Below are positions 14,873 to 21,831 of a DNA stretch of 64,000 nucleotides, in pieces; within the stretch, counting starts at the first letter, position 1, and each line of letters opens with the position of its first letter. The stretch is from positions 1 through 64,000 of the IMG/VR virus record IMGVR_UViG_3300042519_000373; one strand, written 5' to 3'. Made by a program: the position numbers and the translations under genes. The DNA comes from a virus. Below the pieces are notes generated by a model, which saw only the letters and a list, made by a program, of their open reading frames with translations, ran no database searches and had not been told where the DNA came from.

Positions 14873-15330
14873 ATGAGCTTACGCTCATTTGCTTCTTCGC
14901 TTACGCTCGAAGCAATTTAGTTATATGATATATGCGTAGCATTTAAATATTATCTAGATTAATCGGTCACACTTAGCCCAGGCAAGGGCTAAGAAAAAAC
15001 TGCATTATCTGAGTAGCACAGTCACATAGTGTTAGAACTATTAGCATTTCTGCTAGCGTAGGCGGTTGACCGATACCTACTCGCTCTGTCTTATTTCAAC
15101 GGCGGCTTACAAATATACACTATCATATTTGTAAAGCGTGGAGTTTCTGTTATTACTCCATCCTTGGGCCTTATTTTAACTCTATTCAAACAATCAAACC
15201 GCAGGCATTTTGCGATCGTGGTCCGGTTAGGATACTGATTGAGTGCTTACTTCAGCGGTAAGACTTCGGATTCCTGCGACACGATGTCCAGGTTTCTACT
15301 GTTCGGCACACGATATTAGCCTGTGCGAGC
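14872..15330 (-). ncRNA. Candidate structured non-coding RNA of about 450 nt
   Basis: This stretch has no ORF of note but is filled with perfect stems. ATCGGTCA (14962-14969) pairs with TGACCGAT (15067-15074) and closes a domain containing CTTAGCCC/GGGCTAAG (14972-14993), ATAGT/ACTAT (15026-15041) and TAGCA/TGCTA (15042-15055). Further stems are TTACAAATAT/ATATTTGTAA (15107-15134), TGGAGT/ACTCCA (15139-15160), CGCA/TGCG (15200-15214), ATCGTG/CACGAT (15215-15285) enclosing CTTAC/GTAAG, and GCACA/TGTGC (15306-15326). On the minus strand three hairpin loops read GAAA, GTAA and GTAA, the GNRA type, which argues for minus-strand transcription. I could not match it to tmRNA, RNase P, group I/II intron or riboswitch consensus elements. 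It follows a GIY-YIG nuclease gene, so a mobile RNA is conceivable. Confidence 0.6.
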
Positions 15331-15350
15331 TATAACTGAATTAAGTTGCC

Positions 15351-15782
15351 TTAAAGTTTGGATTTAATGTGTGAGCCATGTACACGGACAGAAATTTGTC
15401 CATTGTAATATTCGTCGGATTCTAATACTTTGCGGTCGAATTGTTCTCGGGCCTCAACGTAAGATGTTTCTGCTTTGCTTTTACAGTAATGTAATATTTC
15501 GCGGGTGAATTTGTCTTTGCCTAAAGCGTCTATGTCTTTAGATAGTTCAACGCTGGATCCGTAGTATTCCTGCCAGTCGCTGTCAATTTTACTTCTAATT
15601 TTCTTTTTCTTCTTGGTGCCGTTCTTTAACTTTACAGTCTTGTAGGTCGTTTTACTAAATTTTGCTAACTTTTTGCCGATATAACGGCGACCTGTGACTG
15701 TATTAGTAATGCAATAAACAAAACCAATACAGTCTTCAGGTAATTCTAAGACTTCAGCACTCTGATAAGTCCAGTTGTTCAA
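15351..15782 (-). CDS. GIY-YIG nuclease-like protein (Seg-type)
   Basis: 143 aa. The motif GFVYCITNTVTGRRYIGKK at residues ~19-37 is the GIY-YIG core of homing and repair nucleases, with the Tyr and Gly positions preserved (VYC...YIG). After it come a Lys-rich insert, WQEYYGSS, FTREILHYCKSKAE and SYVEAREQF, where the Glu is a candidate metal ligand and the Arg of 'RE' may be catalytic. Close relatives are widespread in T4-like phages. The start is TTG directly after the TAA of the upstream gene, supported by conservation of the NNWTY start region. There is no accompanying DNA-binding domain, so it may be a stand-alone nuclease rather than an active homing enzyme. Confidence 0.8.
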   Translation of the reverse strand: MNNWTYQSAEVLELPEDCIGFVYCITNTVTGRRYIGKKLAKFSKTTYKTVKLKNGTKKKKKIRSKIDSDWQEYYGSSVELSKDIDALGKDKFTREILHYCKSKAETSYVEAREQFDRKVLESDEYYNGQISVRVHGSHIKSKL

Positions 15783-15977
15783 TTACTTTGCCGCCTTGGC
15801 TTCCTTGCGAGCATTCTTTTCAGCAGTAATTTCGTTACGGCGAGCCTTTACAGCCTTGCTCATTTCACCTAATGCCTTGCGAGCACGAGTACCAGCAGCA
15901 CTGTTACCTGCTGTAAACTTTGCATCTTCGGCCATGTATGCATCAAATGCAGCTTGTAGTTCATTTTGTGTTGACAT
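15783..15977 (-). CDS. Small basic histone-H1/HC1-like protein
   Basis: 64 aa when started at MSTQNELQ, which has AAGGA about 9 nt upstream; the earlier in-frame ATG lies inside the preceding gene. The sequence is Ala/Lys/Arg-rich: NSAAGTRARKALGEMSKAVKARRNEITAEKNARKEAK, all helical. The 'AGTRARKALGE' segment is a recurrent feature of short proteins in large phages that are often annotated as histone-like. Nucleic acid binding is plausible but not shown. It overlaps the end of the 100-aa gene by 17 nt and is followed without gap by the GIY-YIG gene. Confidence 0.75.
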   Translation of the reverse strand: MSTQNELQAAFDAYMAEDAKFTAGNSAAGTRARKALGEMSKAVKARRNEITAEKNARKEAKAAK

Positions 15978-16263
15978 TTTGTTTTTCCTTAAGTTCTTTT
16001 CTTTTAGCTTTTGCTTCTTTCTTTGCCTTGAGCGAAGCCTTGTACTCAAGTCTTTGGCCTTTCAAATACACCTTATGGTCTCTTTGAAACTGCATTACAA
16101 CTTTTCGAAGTTGGTTTAGATCATTTTCTAAAGCTATAATGGCATGCCTAACTTTCAATGCAGATGTCTGATTTGGCTTGTTTTGCAAATGCATATTAGC
16201 ATTATGCATGGTTACTAAATCGTTTACAACCTGCTTGTATAGTTCTGTGTACTTGTTTAGCAT
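15961..16263 (-). CDS. Small helical protein, basic C-terminus (unassigned)
   Basis: 100 aa, start ATG overlapping the gp46 stop as TAATG, so it is translationally coupled to gp46. It looks like one helical hairpin: residues 1-60 (MLNKYTELYKQVVNDLVTMH ... ALENDLNQLRKVVMQF) with heptad spacing, then a strongly basic end (ASLKAKKEAKAKRKELKEKQ). No known domain is recognised. Its position next to the recombination nuclease genes hints at a DNA-related role, but that is only context. Confidence 0.7.
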   Translation of the reverse strand: MLNKYTELYKQVVNDLVTMHNANMHLQNKPNQTSALKVRHAIIALENDLNQLRKVVMQFQRDHKVYLKGQRLEYKASLKAKKEAKAKRKELKEKQNVNTK

Positions 16264-18041
16264 TATGCTTCTACGTAGTCGACATTATTTGAGTAAGAAG
16301 TAAAACCGTTCTCTTTAATAACTTTCAAGACGTTGTTTACTCGTCCTACTAGCTCATCTTTGTGTGAGATTAAGTATATATTCTTATTTCTTTCACGTGC
16401 CATCTTCTTTAGAACAGCTAAACCAGACTCTACACCTGCCGCATCCATGCCCGCATCAATCAATTCGTCAATGAATAATAGATTAATGTGTTGATATAAG
16501 TTTTCCCATACATCACGGAATGCCCAACTTAGACTCAAGATGAGTCTATTTCGTTCACCTCTGCTGAGATTATCGAAGTCTAAGTCCTGTCCTAGCTGTG
16601 TGATTTCAACATTTAGATCGTTTTGGAACACAACTTGATGCGGTAATCCCATCTTGCTGATATAGTAGCTCAATCGCTTATTCAAATGTGCTAAATTTTG
16701 ATCAATGATCTTCTTACGTATGAAGCTATCTTTGTTTGTTAACAGTTTTAATAAGAATTCTTGATGATCTTTTAATTTTGATAACTCGTTAACAGTAGAC
16801 CAGTCAATTACCTGAATCGCAGTTTTCTTCAATTCTGCAATTTGCTCGTCGTATGGGTTTGTTTCTTCGGCTTTGGCTTCTAAGGCACGTTCTAACGTTG
16901 CTAGATTGTTTTTATGTCCTAGTGCTTCTGCTTCAGTATCGTAAAATGTATTAGGCTTATGTAGGGTGTCTCCGTTACCTATCTCAGCTAAGGTCTTTTC
17001 TAAATCACCAGAGACTTTATCAAAGTATGTTTGTGCTTCTGATAGATGTTGTACAGCAGATGTAGACATCTCTTCGTGTTTATGATCGTGCAGTTCTTGA
17101 TCACATGCTGGGCATGTTTTACTTTCTAACGATTCAACCTCACGTAGATATTTGTCTCTAGCCTTTTGTGCTTGTCCGACAGCTGATTCTAACGTGGCTC
17201 TTTGTTTGTTTAAGTTACGAATCTTTAAATCGTGTTCGTTCCATAGTTTTAAATTTATATGGGCAATTAGTTCAGCTTCGATATCTACAGCTTCTAAATT
17301 TATGATAGCTTTACCAAGGCTTTCTAATTCACTAGTGTATTTGTTACCCCATGCGGAACTTTTAATAATCAAACTATCAATACTTTTCTGAACATTTTCG
17401 TTTGCAGTTTTAATGCCTTCGATTTTATATGTTTCTGATTGAATAGAGTCTTTGACCACTTTAACTTCTGCTTTTAATCGTTCTGCTTTTTCAGAAAGTA
17501 AAGTAATGCCCAGTAATTGTTCAATAACTTCCCGTTGATCAGCAGCCTTCATACTTAAAAACGGCTCAGTATACGTGTTGAGAGCAACAAGATGCTTGAA
17601 CATAGTATGACTCATGCCTAGCAATTCTTCAATGGTCTTCTGAGTTTCTCTACTATCTCCTTGACTATCGTCGTCATCCTTGCTTTTTTGTTCTTGATTG
17701 TTAACAAAGAACTTCAGTACGTTGGGTTTACGCCCCCGCTCAATTCTAAAACTTTGACTATTAACATCAAATTCAACAGTAACCAGCATGTGCTTTGCAT
17801 TAGTTTTGTTAATTAGGTTTTCTTTTTTGATGTTTGTTAAGGCAGTTCCGTACAATGCATAACTTAATGCATTAATCATAGTGGTCTTGCCAGTTCCGTT
17901 ACGTGACCCGCTATCATCTCCGCCTAAGTCAATGTTTTCGCCTAGTACTAGTGTAAGATGCTCTTTGTCAAAATCAACAGCTTGAGTTTGATTTCCTACG
18001 GATAAGAAATTCTTTACGGTTATATTTTTAATTTTGAACAT
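16263..18041 (-). CDS. gp46: Recombination endonuclease subunit gp46 (SbcC/Rad50-like)
   Basis: ATPase subunit of the gp46/gp47 complex that resects DNA ends for recombination-dependent replication. All diagnostic parts are visible in 592 aa: Walker A GSRNGTGKTT at residues ~45-54, zinc hook TCPACD near 308 between two long coiled-coil arms, ABC signature LSRGERNRLILSL near 490, and Walker B NLLFIDELIDAGMD near 518. Length matches T4 gp46 (560 aa). It starts at the overlapping end of gp47. A large conserved basic insertion is absent, so it is a typical phage member. Confidence 0.96.
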   Translation of the reverse strand: MFKIKNITVKNFLSVGNQTQAVDFDKEHLTLVLGENIDLGGDDSGSRNGTGKTTMINALSYALYGTALTNIKKENLINKTNAKHMLVTVEFDVNSQSFRIERGRKPNVLKFFVNNQEQKSKDDDDSQGDSRETQKTIEELLGMSHTMFKHLVALNTYTEPFLSMKAADQREVIEQLLGITLLSEKAERLKAEVKVVKDSIQSETYKIEGIKTANENVQKSIDSLIIKSSAWGNKYTSELESLGKAIINLEAVDIEAELIAHINLKLWNEHDLKIRNLNKQRATLESAVGQAQKARDKYLREVESLESKTCPACDQELHDHKHEEMSTSAVQHLSEAQTYFDKVSGDLEKTLAEIGNGDTLHKPNTFYDTEAEALGHKNNLATLERALEAKAEETNPYDEQIAELKKTAIQVIDWSTVNELSKLKDHQEFLLKLLTNKDSFIRKKIIDQNLAHLNKRLSYYISKMGLPHQVVFQNDLNVEITQLGQDLDFDNLSRGERNRLILSLSWAFRDVWENLYQHINLLFIDELIDAGMDAAGVESGLAVLKKMARERNKNIYLISHKDELVGRVNNVLKVIKENGFTSYSNNVDYVEA

Positions 18042-19054
18042 TATAGATTATTATAGATATCTAGTAGAACTTTTTTATCGAACGAATCGCTTTCGATTGC
18101 GACTAGTTGTTCTGTCACGATTTGATCAACACTTTCAAATTTTGAGTCAGCAGTGTCTTCAGTTACGGCATCTAGATTATCTTTGTCTTGAATTAAACTG
18201 ATTTCTCGAATGTCATGTGCTGCAACAAATGTTTCTTTGATAAAGTTTGCTTCTTCAAAGCTGATATCAATGTCAAGATTAACTTTTAAATACATCTTAC
18301 TCTTCATCAATGTATCTTTTTCGTCAAGTAATCGACTGAGTTTCAAGCTACGGAACTTGGGAGCGTCCGGCCAAAGTCTATATTCTGGCTTTCCTCCCCA
18401 GGACATAAACATCATTCCTCTGTCATCGTCCCACGTATCTGAGAAATTATGTGGAAATGCGTTACCGATATAGACAATTTTATCTCGTTGCTGACGCTTG
18501 TGGAAGTGACCGCTAAACACATAGTCTTGATGTTTAAAGTGTTCTGCTTTTAGCTCGCCGTGATCGGGCATTTGAACCATTGCATTCATATAGAATAGCG
18601 GTAATTCAAAGTGTCCAAACATGTATTTGCTCTTAACTTGACTAATAGTTTTCCACTCGTCGCCAACTAACCACGGTACTAGGGTAACATCACCTATGGT
18701 TGTTACTTTTTCAACTACAGTGACACCGGGAATGTGCCGACCAAATGACGAACTGTGAATATCACGCTTGTCTTTATAGAATAAATCGTGATTACCTGGA
18801 AACCAGTAGAACTGCTCAAAGGCAGCACCTAGCTTTTCTAAGCACCGCATACTGGTATCTAACGTAATTAGATTGATAGAGTTGCGGTTGTGATGCCAGT
18901 CACCGAGAAAGATACAGGTTTCGCACCCTTCTTTCTCAGCTTCTGAAATAAACCAATCTACAAAGTCTTCACAATCTTGATTATGTGTAGCACTGTTGGA
19001 CTTGAGTCCGAAATGTATGTCTGTAAAACATGCAACTTTCTTGAATAACTGCAT
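18041..19054 (-). CDS. gp47: Recombination endonuclease subunit gp47 (SbcD/Mre11-like)
   Basis: Metallophosphoesterase nuclease that partners gp46. The 337-aa protein (T4 gp47: 339 aa) shows the ordered phosphoesterase motifs FTDIHFG (residues ~10-16), GDWHHN (~52-57), GNHD (~88-91) and GHFHKRQ (~178-184), with Asp and His residues that bind two metal ions. The C-terminal region ends in an acidic helical tail that would contact gp46. Its stop overlaps the gp46 start by one base. A possible host-type promoter lies upstream (19077-19106), giving expression separate from gp55. Confidence 0.96.
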   Translation of the reverse strand: MQLFKKVACFTDIHFGLKSNSATHNQDCEDFVDWFISEAEKEGCETCIFLGDWHHNRNSINLITLDTSMRCLEKLGAAFEQFYWFPGNHDLFYKDKRDIHSSSFGRHIPGVTVVEKVTTIGDVTLVPWLVGDEWKTISQVKSKYMFGHFELPLFYMNAMVQMPDHGELKAEHFKHQDYVFSGHFHKRQQRDKIVYIGNAFPHNFSDTWDDDRGMMFMSWGGKPEYRLWPDAPKFRSLKLSRLLDEKDTLMKSKMYLKVNLDIDISFEEANFIKETFVAAHDIREISLIQDKDNLDAVTEDTADSKFESVDQIVTEQLVAIESDSFDKKVLLDIYNNL

Positions 19055-19076
19055 TAATGTGAGTCTCCTACTTGAT

Positions 19077-19106
19077 AGTATAGCAGATTATTGTTATGCA
19101 GATCAA
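19077..19106 (-). promoter_or_regulatory. Possible sigma-70-type promoter for gp47-gp46
   Basis: On the minus strand TTGATC (19101-19106) and TATACT (19077-19082) are separated by 18 nt. Both boxes match the sigma-70 consensus at four or five of six positions. The -35 box overlaps the end of gp55. It would produce a leader of ~15 nt with the GGAGAC ribosome binding site. Confidence 0.45.
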
Positions 19107-20008
19107 GCCCCTTCTTCTTCTTCGATGTCCGGTTCTTCTGATTTTGGCTGTCTAAAATGTTTATACAGCTCTGCTTGGCGAGCAGTTTCTTCAGCAAACT
19201 CGTCTCGGTATTGTCGAGTTGAGCTAGGAGTTAATCCGTTGACTTCTAGCATATCGTCTCGAATGTTTTGCATTTTCTTTTCGATATTGAGTACTCTGGT
19301 AAAGCTATTAGTCACTGCGGCAGTGTAATATGCAAACGGATTCTCAGATTTAGACTCGTCAAACTGTAGACCAATTTGACTTAGTTGTAGAATTGCTTGC
19401 CCACGCATTTCTTCGTTGTAAGTGTACCCACGCCAATTAGACCTTTGTGCATATCGTTCACTTAACTTGATAAACATCTTACCTAGATTTTCAGTAATGC
19501 GGCCGTGCTCTTTTGAAAATGCACCTGTGTCCACGGGACCTTTCCAGTGACTCTTTCCTACGCACACTAGTTCGTCGTTCTCGTTGTATTTCCAGTGCTG
19601 GAAAGGAGGAAAGTTAATCTTGTCGTGAGCATCTGCGGTGCTCTTAACGGTCTTTTTCCTACCAGGTGCAGTTGGAATATGATCAAAAGTCATTACTCTA
19701 AACACTAAGTCTATTTTTGGAATAGTTTTATAGTCAGGAGTACATTCTGCTAACTTTATTTTCTTATCTCCCGCAATTCTTGCCTCAGTGAATGCAATAA
19801 TTCCTAATCGTTTTGCACGATTTCTTTTTGCTTCAGCAGCCGTTCGAATATTGATCTTGTCAACATTTGGTAAAATCAAATCATGCTGATTATATTCTGG
19901 ACTGGTAAAACTTGAAAAAGTATTCTTACTCTTGTGAATTTCTGCTAATAAATCTTTATTATTAAGGTACCGGACTTTGCGACCAGTTGGTGATATTGTT
20001 ATGGACAT
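19103..20008 (-). CDS. gp55: Late transcription sigma factor gp55, with N-terminal extension
   Basis: Late-promoter recognition factor that would direct host RNA polymerase to the ATAAATA elements seen across the window. The sigma-like core is near residues 190-265: SNWRGYTYNEEMRGQAILQL, then DESKSENPFAYYTAAVTNSF and an adjacent helical stretch NIEKKMQNIRDDMLEVNG, matching gp55 of T4-like phages. The protein is 301 aa against 185 for T4, because of an extra ~150-residue N-terminal region beginning VRYLNNKDLLAEIHKSKNT that I cannot assign. The C-terminus is very acidic (EEPDIEEEEGA) and shows no obvious hydrophobic clamp-binding tail like that of T4 gp55. AAGGAGA precedes the ATG. Confidence 0.85.
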   Translation of the reverse strand: MSITISPTGRKVRYLNNKDLLAEIHKSKNTFSSFTSPEYNQHDLILPNVDKINIRTAAEAKRNRAKRLGIIAFTEARIAGDKKIKLAECTPDYKTIPKIDLVFRVMTFDHIPTAPGRKKTVKSTADAHDKINFPPFQHWKYNENDELVCVGKSHWKGPVDTGAFSKEHGRITENLGKMFIKLSERYAQRSNWRGYTYNEEMRGQAILQLSQIGLQFDESKSENPFAYYTAAVTNSFTRVLNIEKKMQNIRDDMLEVNGLTPSSTRQYRDEFAEETARQAELYKHFRQPKSEEPDIEEEEGA

Positions 20009-20115
20009 CTATTGATTGTCTCCTTTTGTTAAGTGTAGCATTTTAACTACACCGCAGTCAACCATTAAAATGGTGTTTTATTTATTGGGTTAAATACACT
20101 ATAGGAGATATTACG
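20009..20115. promoter_or_regulatory. Divergent control region between gp55 and the baseplate block
   Basis: The 107-nt gap holds AATAAATA on the minus strand (20079-20086), a possible late promoter for gp55, and TTGACT with a TACACT 18 nt further on, a weaker host-type alternative. For the plus-strand gene, TTAAATAC (20090-20097) is a degenerate late element 18 nt before the ATG, followed by AGGAGA. A 6-bp hairpin (GTGTAG 20033-20038 with CTACAC 20047-20052) and the inverted repeat ACCATT/AATGGT (20060-20073) may be regulatory. gp55 expression from its own type of promoter would give positive feedback. Confidence 0.5.
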
Positions 20116-21537
20116 ATGCCGTGGAGAGTACTACCGTCTGGTGAAATGTTACAAGTTACTCAAGCAGAATTTAATGCTTGGAATACTGAAAACGGCTTGC
20201 CCACAACTGATCAGATGAAAACTGGCACCGCCTATGCTAAAACAATAGCAGTAGATGCACAGGACAAAGTAAATGAAGCCCGCCAATCTTCAGCTAGGTC
20301 TTCGCGAGCAATAGAAACTTCCTTGCAAAATCAAACTCAGGCTGACGGCAAAGTTTTTCAGAACGAAAGTACTACTAGATTTTTAGAAAGACAAAATCAA
20401 AGAACGGACATAACACCAGAACAACGTGCTAGGAACGAAACTAGAATTCAAGAATTAACTGCGGAAAAAGAACAACTGGCCGCAGATGCTGAATTAGCTC
20501 GAGTCCAAGTTGCTGATACCTTAGACGGTAAACAAGCAGCCGAAGCAGAAAGAAAAGATGCAGAATCTAGATTTGAAGAAACAAAATCTGCCTACGAAGA
20601 AGTTAGTGACTTAGAAGATAAAGAAATTCGAGACGTGATAATGAGTGACGATGCACTAAATTATACCGCAACTATTAAAATAACAGATCCTGATTTAATA
20701 AATGACTCTGAATCAGATGCAGAAACTGAAGCAAAGTACGCAGACCCTAATAACACACCCAACGAAGATCCTTTCTTATTGTCAGGCGACGAATCATCGG
20801 AACAAACTGATGATTTTGATCTGTCAGATCGATATGCACCCGATGACTCTTCAGATGAAACGTATGCAAAAGAAAACAGAAGCGGAGTTCCAGTTGGTGC
20901 CGAACGATCTAGGTCGATAACAAAGGCGTCTGCAGACTGGGCAGAAACAAAAGACCTTCGAGCTATACTAAGAGTTCCGCAATCATATCTTAAAGGACCA
21001 GCGGCCGGTCCGGGTAAAATTCTAAATGACTTTGGAGGAATACTTTTTCCCTACACTCCTACCATTAGTTATGATAATCAAGCACAGTACGGTTCAGTGA
21101 ACCCTGTACATAGTAACTATACACAATATTATTTTAAAAGCAGCCAAGTTGGGCAAATCACTATTAGTGCAAAGTTTACAGTTCAAAACGAAAAAGAAGG
21201 TAAAGTGTGGCTAGGCATTGTACACTTGTTAAGGTCCCTGACTAAGATGCGTTGGGGCAAAGATTCTAACGCAGGAAGTCCGCCACCAGTTTGCAGATTA
21301 GAAGCATACGGTGATTATGTTTTAAGAAATGTTCCCGTAGTAATTTCTAGTTTTAAATTTGATTTACCTGATAGCGTAGATTATATTTCTGTTGGCGGCG
21401 ACTATAAAAACAGTTTAGTTCCTTCTATTACTACTTTTAACATTGGATTGAATGTTATGTACAGCAGAAGAGAAATGCAAGACTATTCAGTTGATGATTG
21501 GATTGCAGGAGACCTTAGAGGTCAGGGATATCTATAA
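20116..21537 (+). CDS. gp48: Baseplate tail tube cap gp48-like
   Basis: Protein joining the baseplate to the tail tube. The conserved part is the C-terminal half, residues ~295-465: ILNDFGGILFPYTPTISYDN, NYTQYYFKSSQVGQITISAK, the VHLLRSLTKMRWGKD segment, PPPVCRLEAYGDYVLRNVPV and ITTFNIGLNVMYSRREM. These match gp48 of T4-like phages. The N-terminal ~180 residues are a long coiled coil (Glu/Gln/Ala/Lys-rich) and then an acidic Asp/Ser/Glu linker (~195-260), neither of which is present in this form in T4 gp48 (364 aa). It begins the 36-kb plus-strand baseplate block and overlaps the start of gp53 as TAATG. Confidence 0.85.
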   Translation: MPWRVLPSGEMLQVTQAEFNAWNTENGLPTTDQMKTGTAYAKTIAVDAQDKVNEARQSSARSSRAIETSLQNQTQADGKVFQNESTTRFLERQNQRTDITPEQRARNETRIQELTAEKEQLAADAELARVQVADTLDGKQAAEAERKDAESRFEETKSAYEEVSDLEDKEIRDVIMSDDALNYTATIKITDPDLINDSESDAETEAKYADPNNTPNEDPFLLSGDESSEQTDDFDLSDRYAPDDSSDETYAKENRSGVPVGAERSRSITKASADWAETKDLRAILRVPQSYLKGPAAGPGKILNDFGGILFPYTPTISYDNQAQYGSVNPVHSNYTQYYFKSSQVGQITISAKFTVQNEKEGKVWLGIVHLLRSLTKMRWGKDSNAGSPPPVCRLEAYGDYVLRNVPVVISSFKFDLPDSVDYISVGGDYKNSLVPSITTFNIGLNVMYSRREMQDYSVDDWIAGDLRGQGYL

Positions 21538-21830
21538 TGTATTCAAAAACAAGTCCGTATTTTACAACCAATGCCACTGGGTCTTATCTTGACTTACTAA
21601 GTCTTAGAGATATTCCTGCTCAAAGTGATGATATTCTGTTCACAGTAACTCAACAATATTCTAATCGTCCTGATTTATTAGCGTACGACCTTTATAGTGA
21701 TGCTAATCTTTGGTGGGTGTTTGCTGTGAGAAATAAGTCAGTTATTAAAGATCCTGTCTTTGATATGATACCTGGACAAAAAATTTACTTGCCTAAGTTG
21801 TCTACTATTAATTCTATATTGGGATTGTAA
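21537..21830 (+). CDS. gp53: Baseplate wedge subunit gp53
   Basis: 97-aa baseplate wedge protein. The motif YSNRPDLLAYDLYSDANLWW followed by VFAVRN and MIPGQKIYLPK is characteristic of gp53, including its LysM-like C-terminal fold. T4 gp53 is 196 aa, so this is a minimal form containing mainly the conserved core. The start ATG overlaps the gp48 stop codon and the stop is one base before the next ATG (TAATATG), indicating tight coupling. gp53 holds wedges together during baseplate assembly in T4. Confidence 0.9.
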   Translation: MYSKTSPYFTTNATGSYLDLLSLRDIPAQSDDILFTVTQQYSNRPDLLAYDLYSDANLWWVFAVRNKSVIKDPVFDMIPGQKIYLPKLSTINSILGL

Positions 21831-21831
21831 T

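Noticed and set aside
15180-15300. A tRNA-like segment (GTGGTCCGGTTAGGATACTG ... TTCGGATTC)
   Set aside because: The D-arm- and T-loop-like strings are present, but no 5-bp T stem or 7-bp acceptor stem can be formed around them. It fits better as part of the larger structured RNA.
14841-15350. Group I intron associated with the GIY-YIG gene
   Set aside because: No P, Q, R or S core elements were found, and flanking genes are complete with no split exon. Mobile-RNA origin remains only a possibility.
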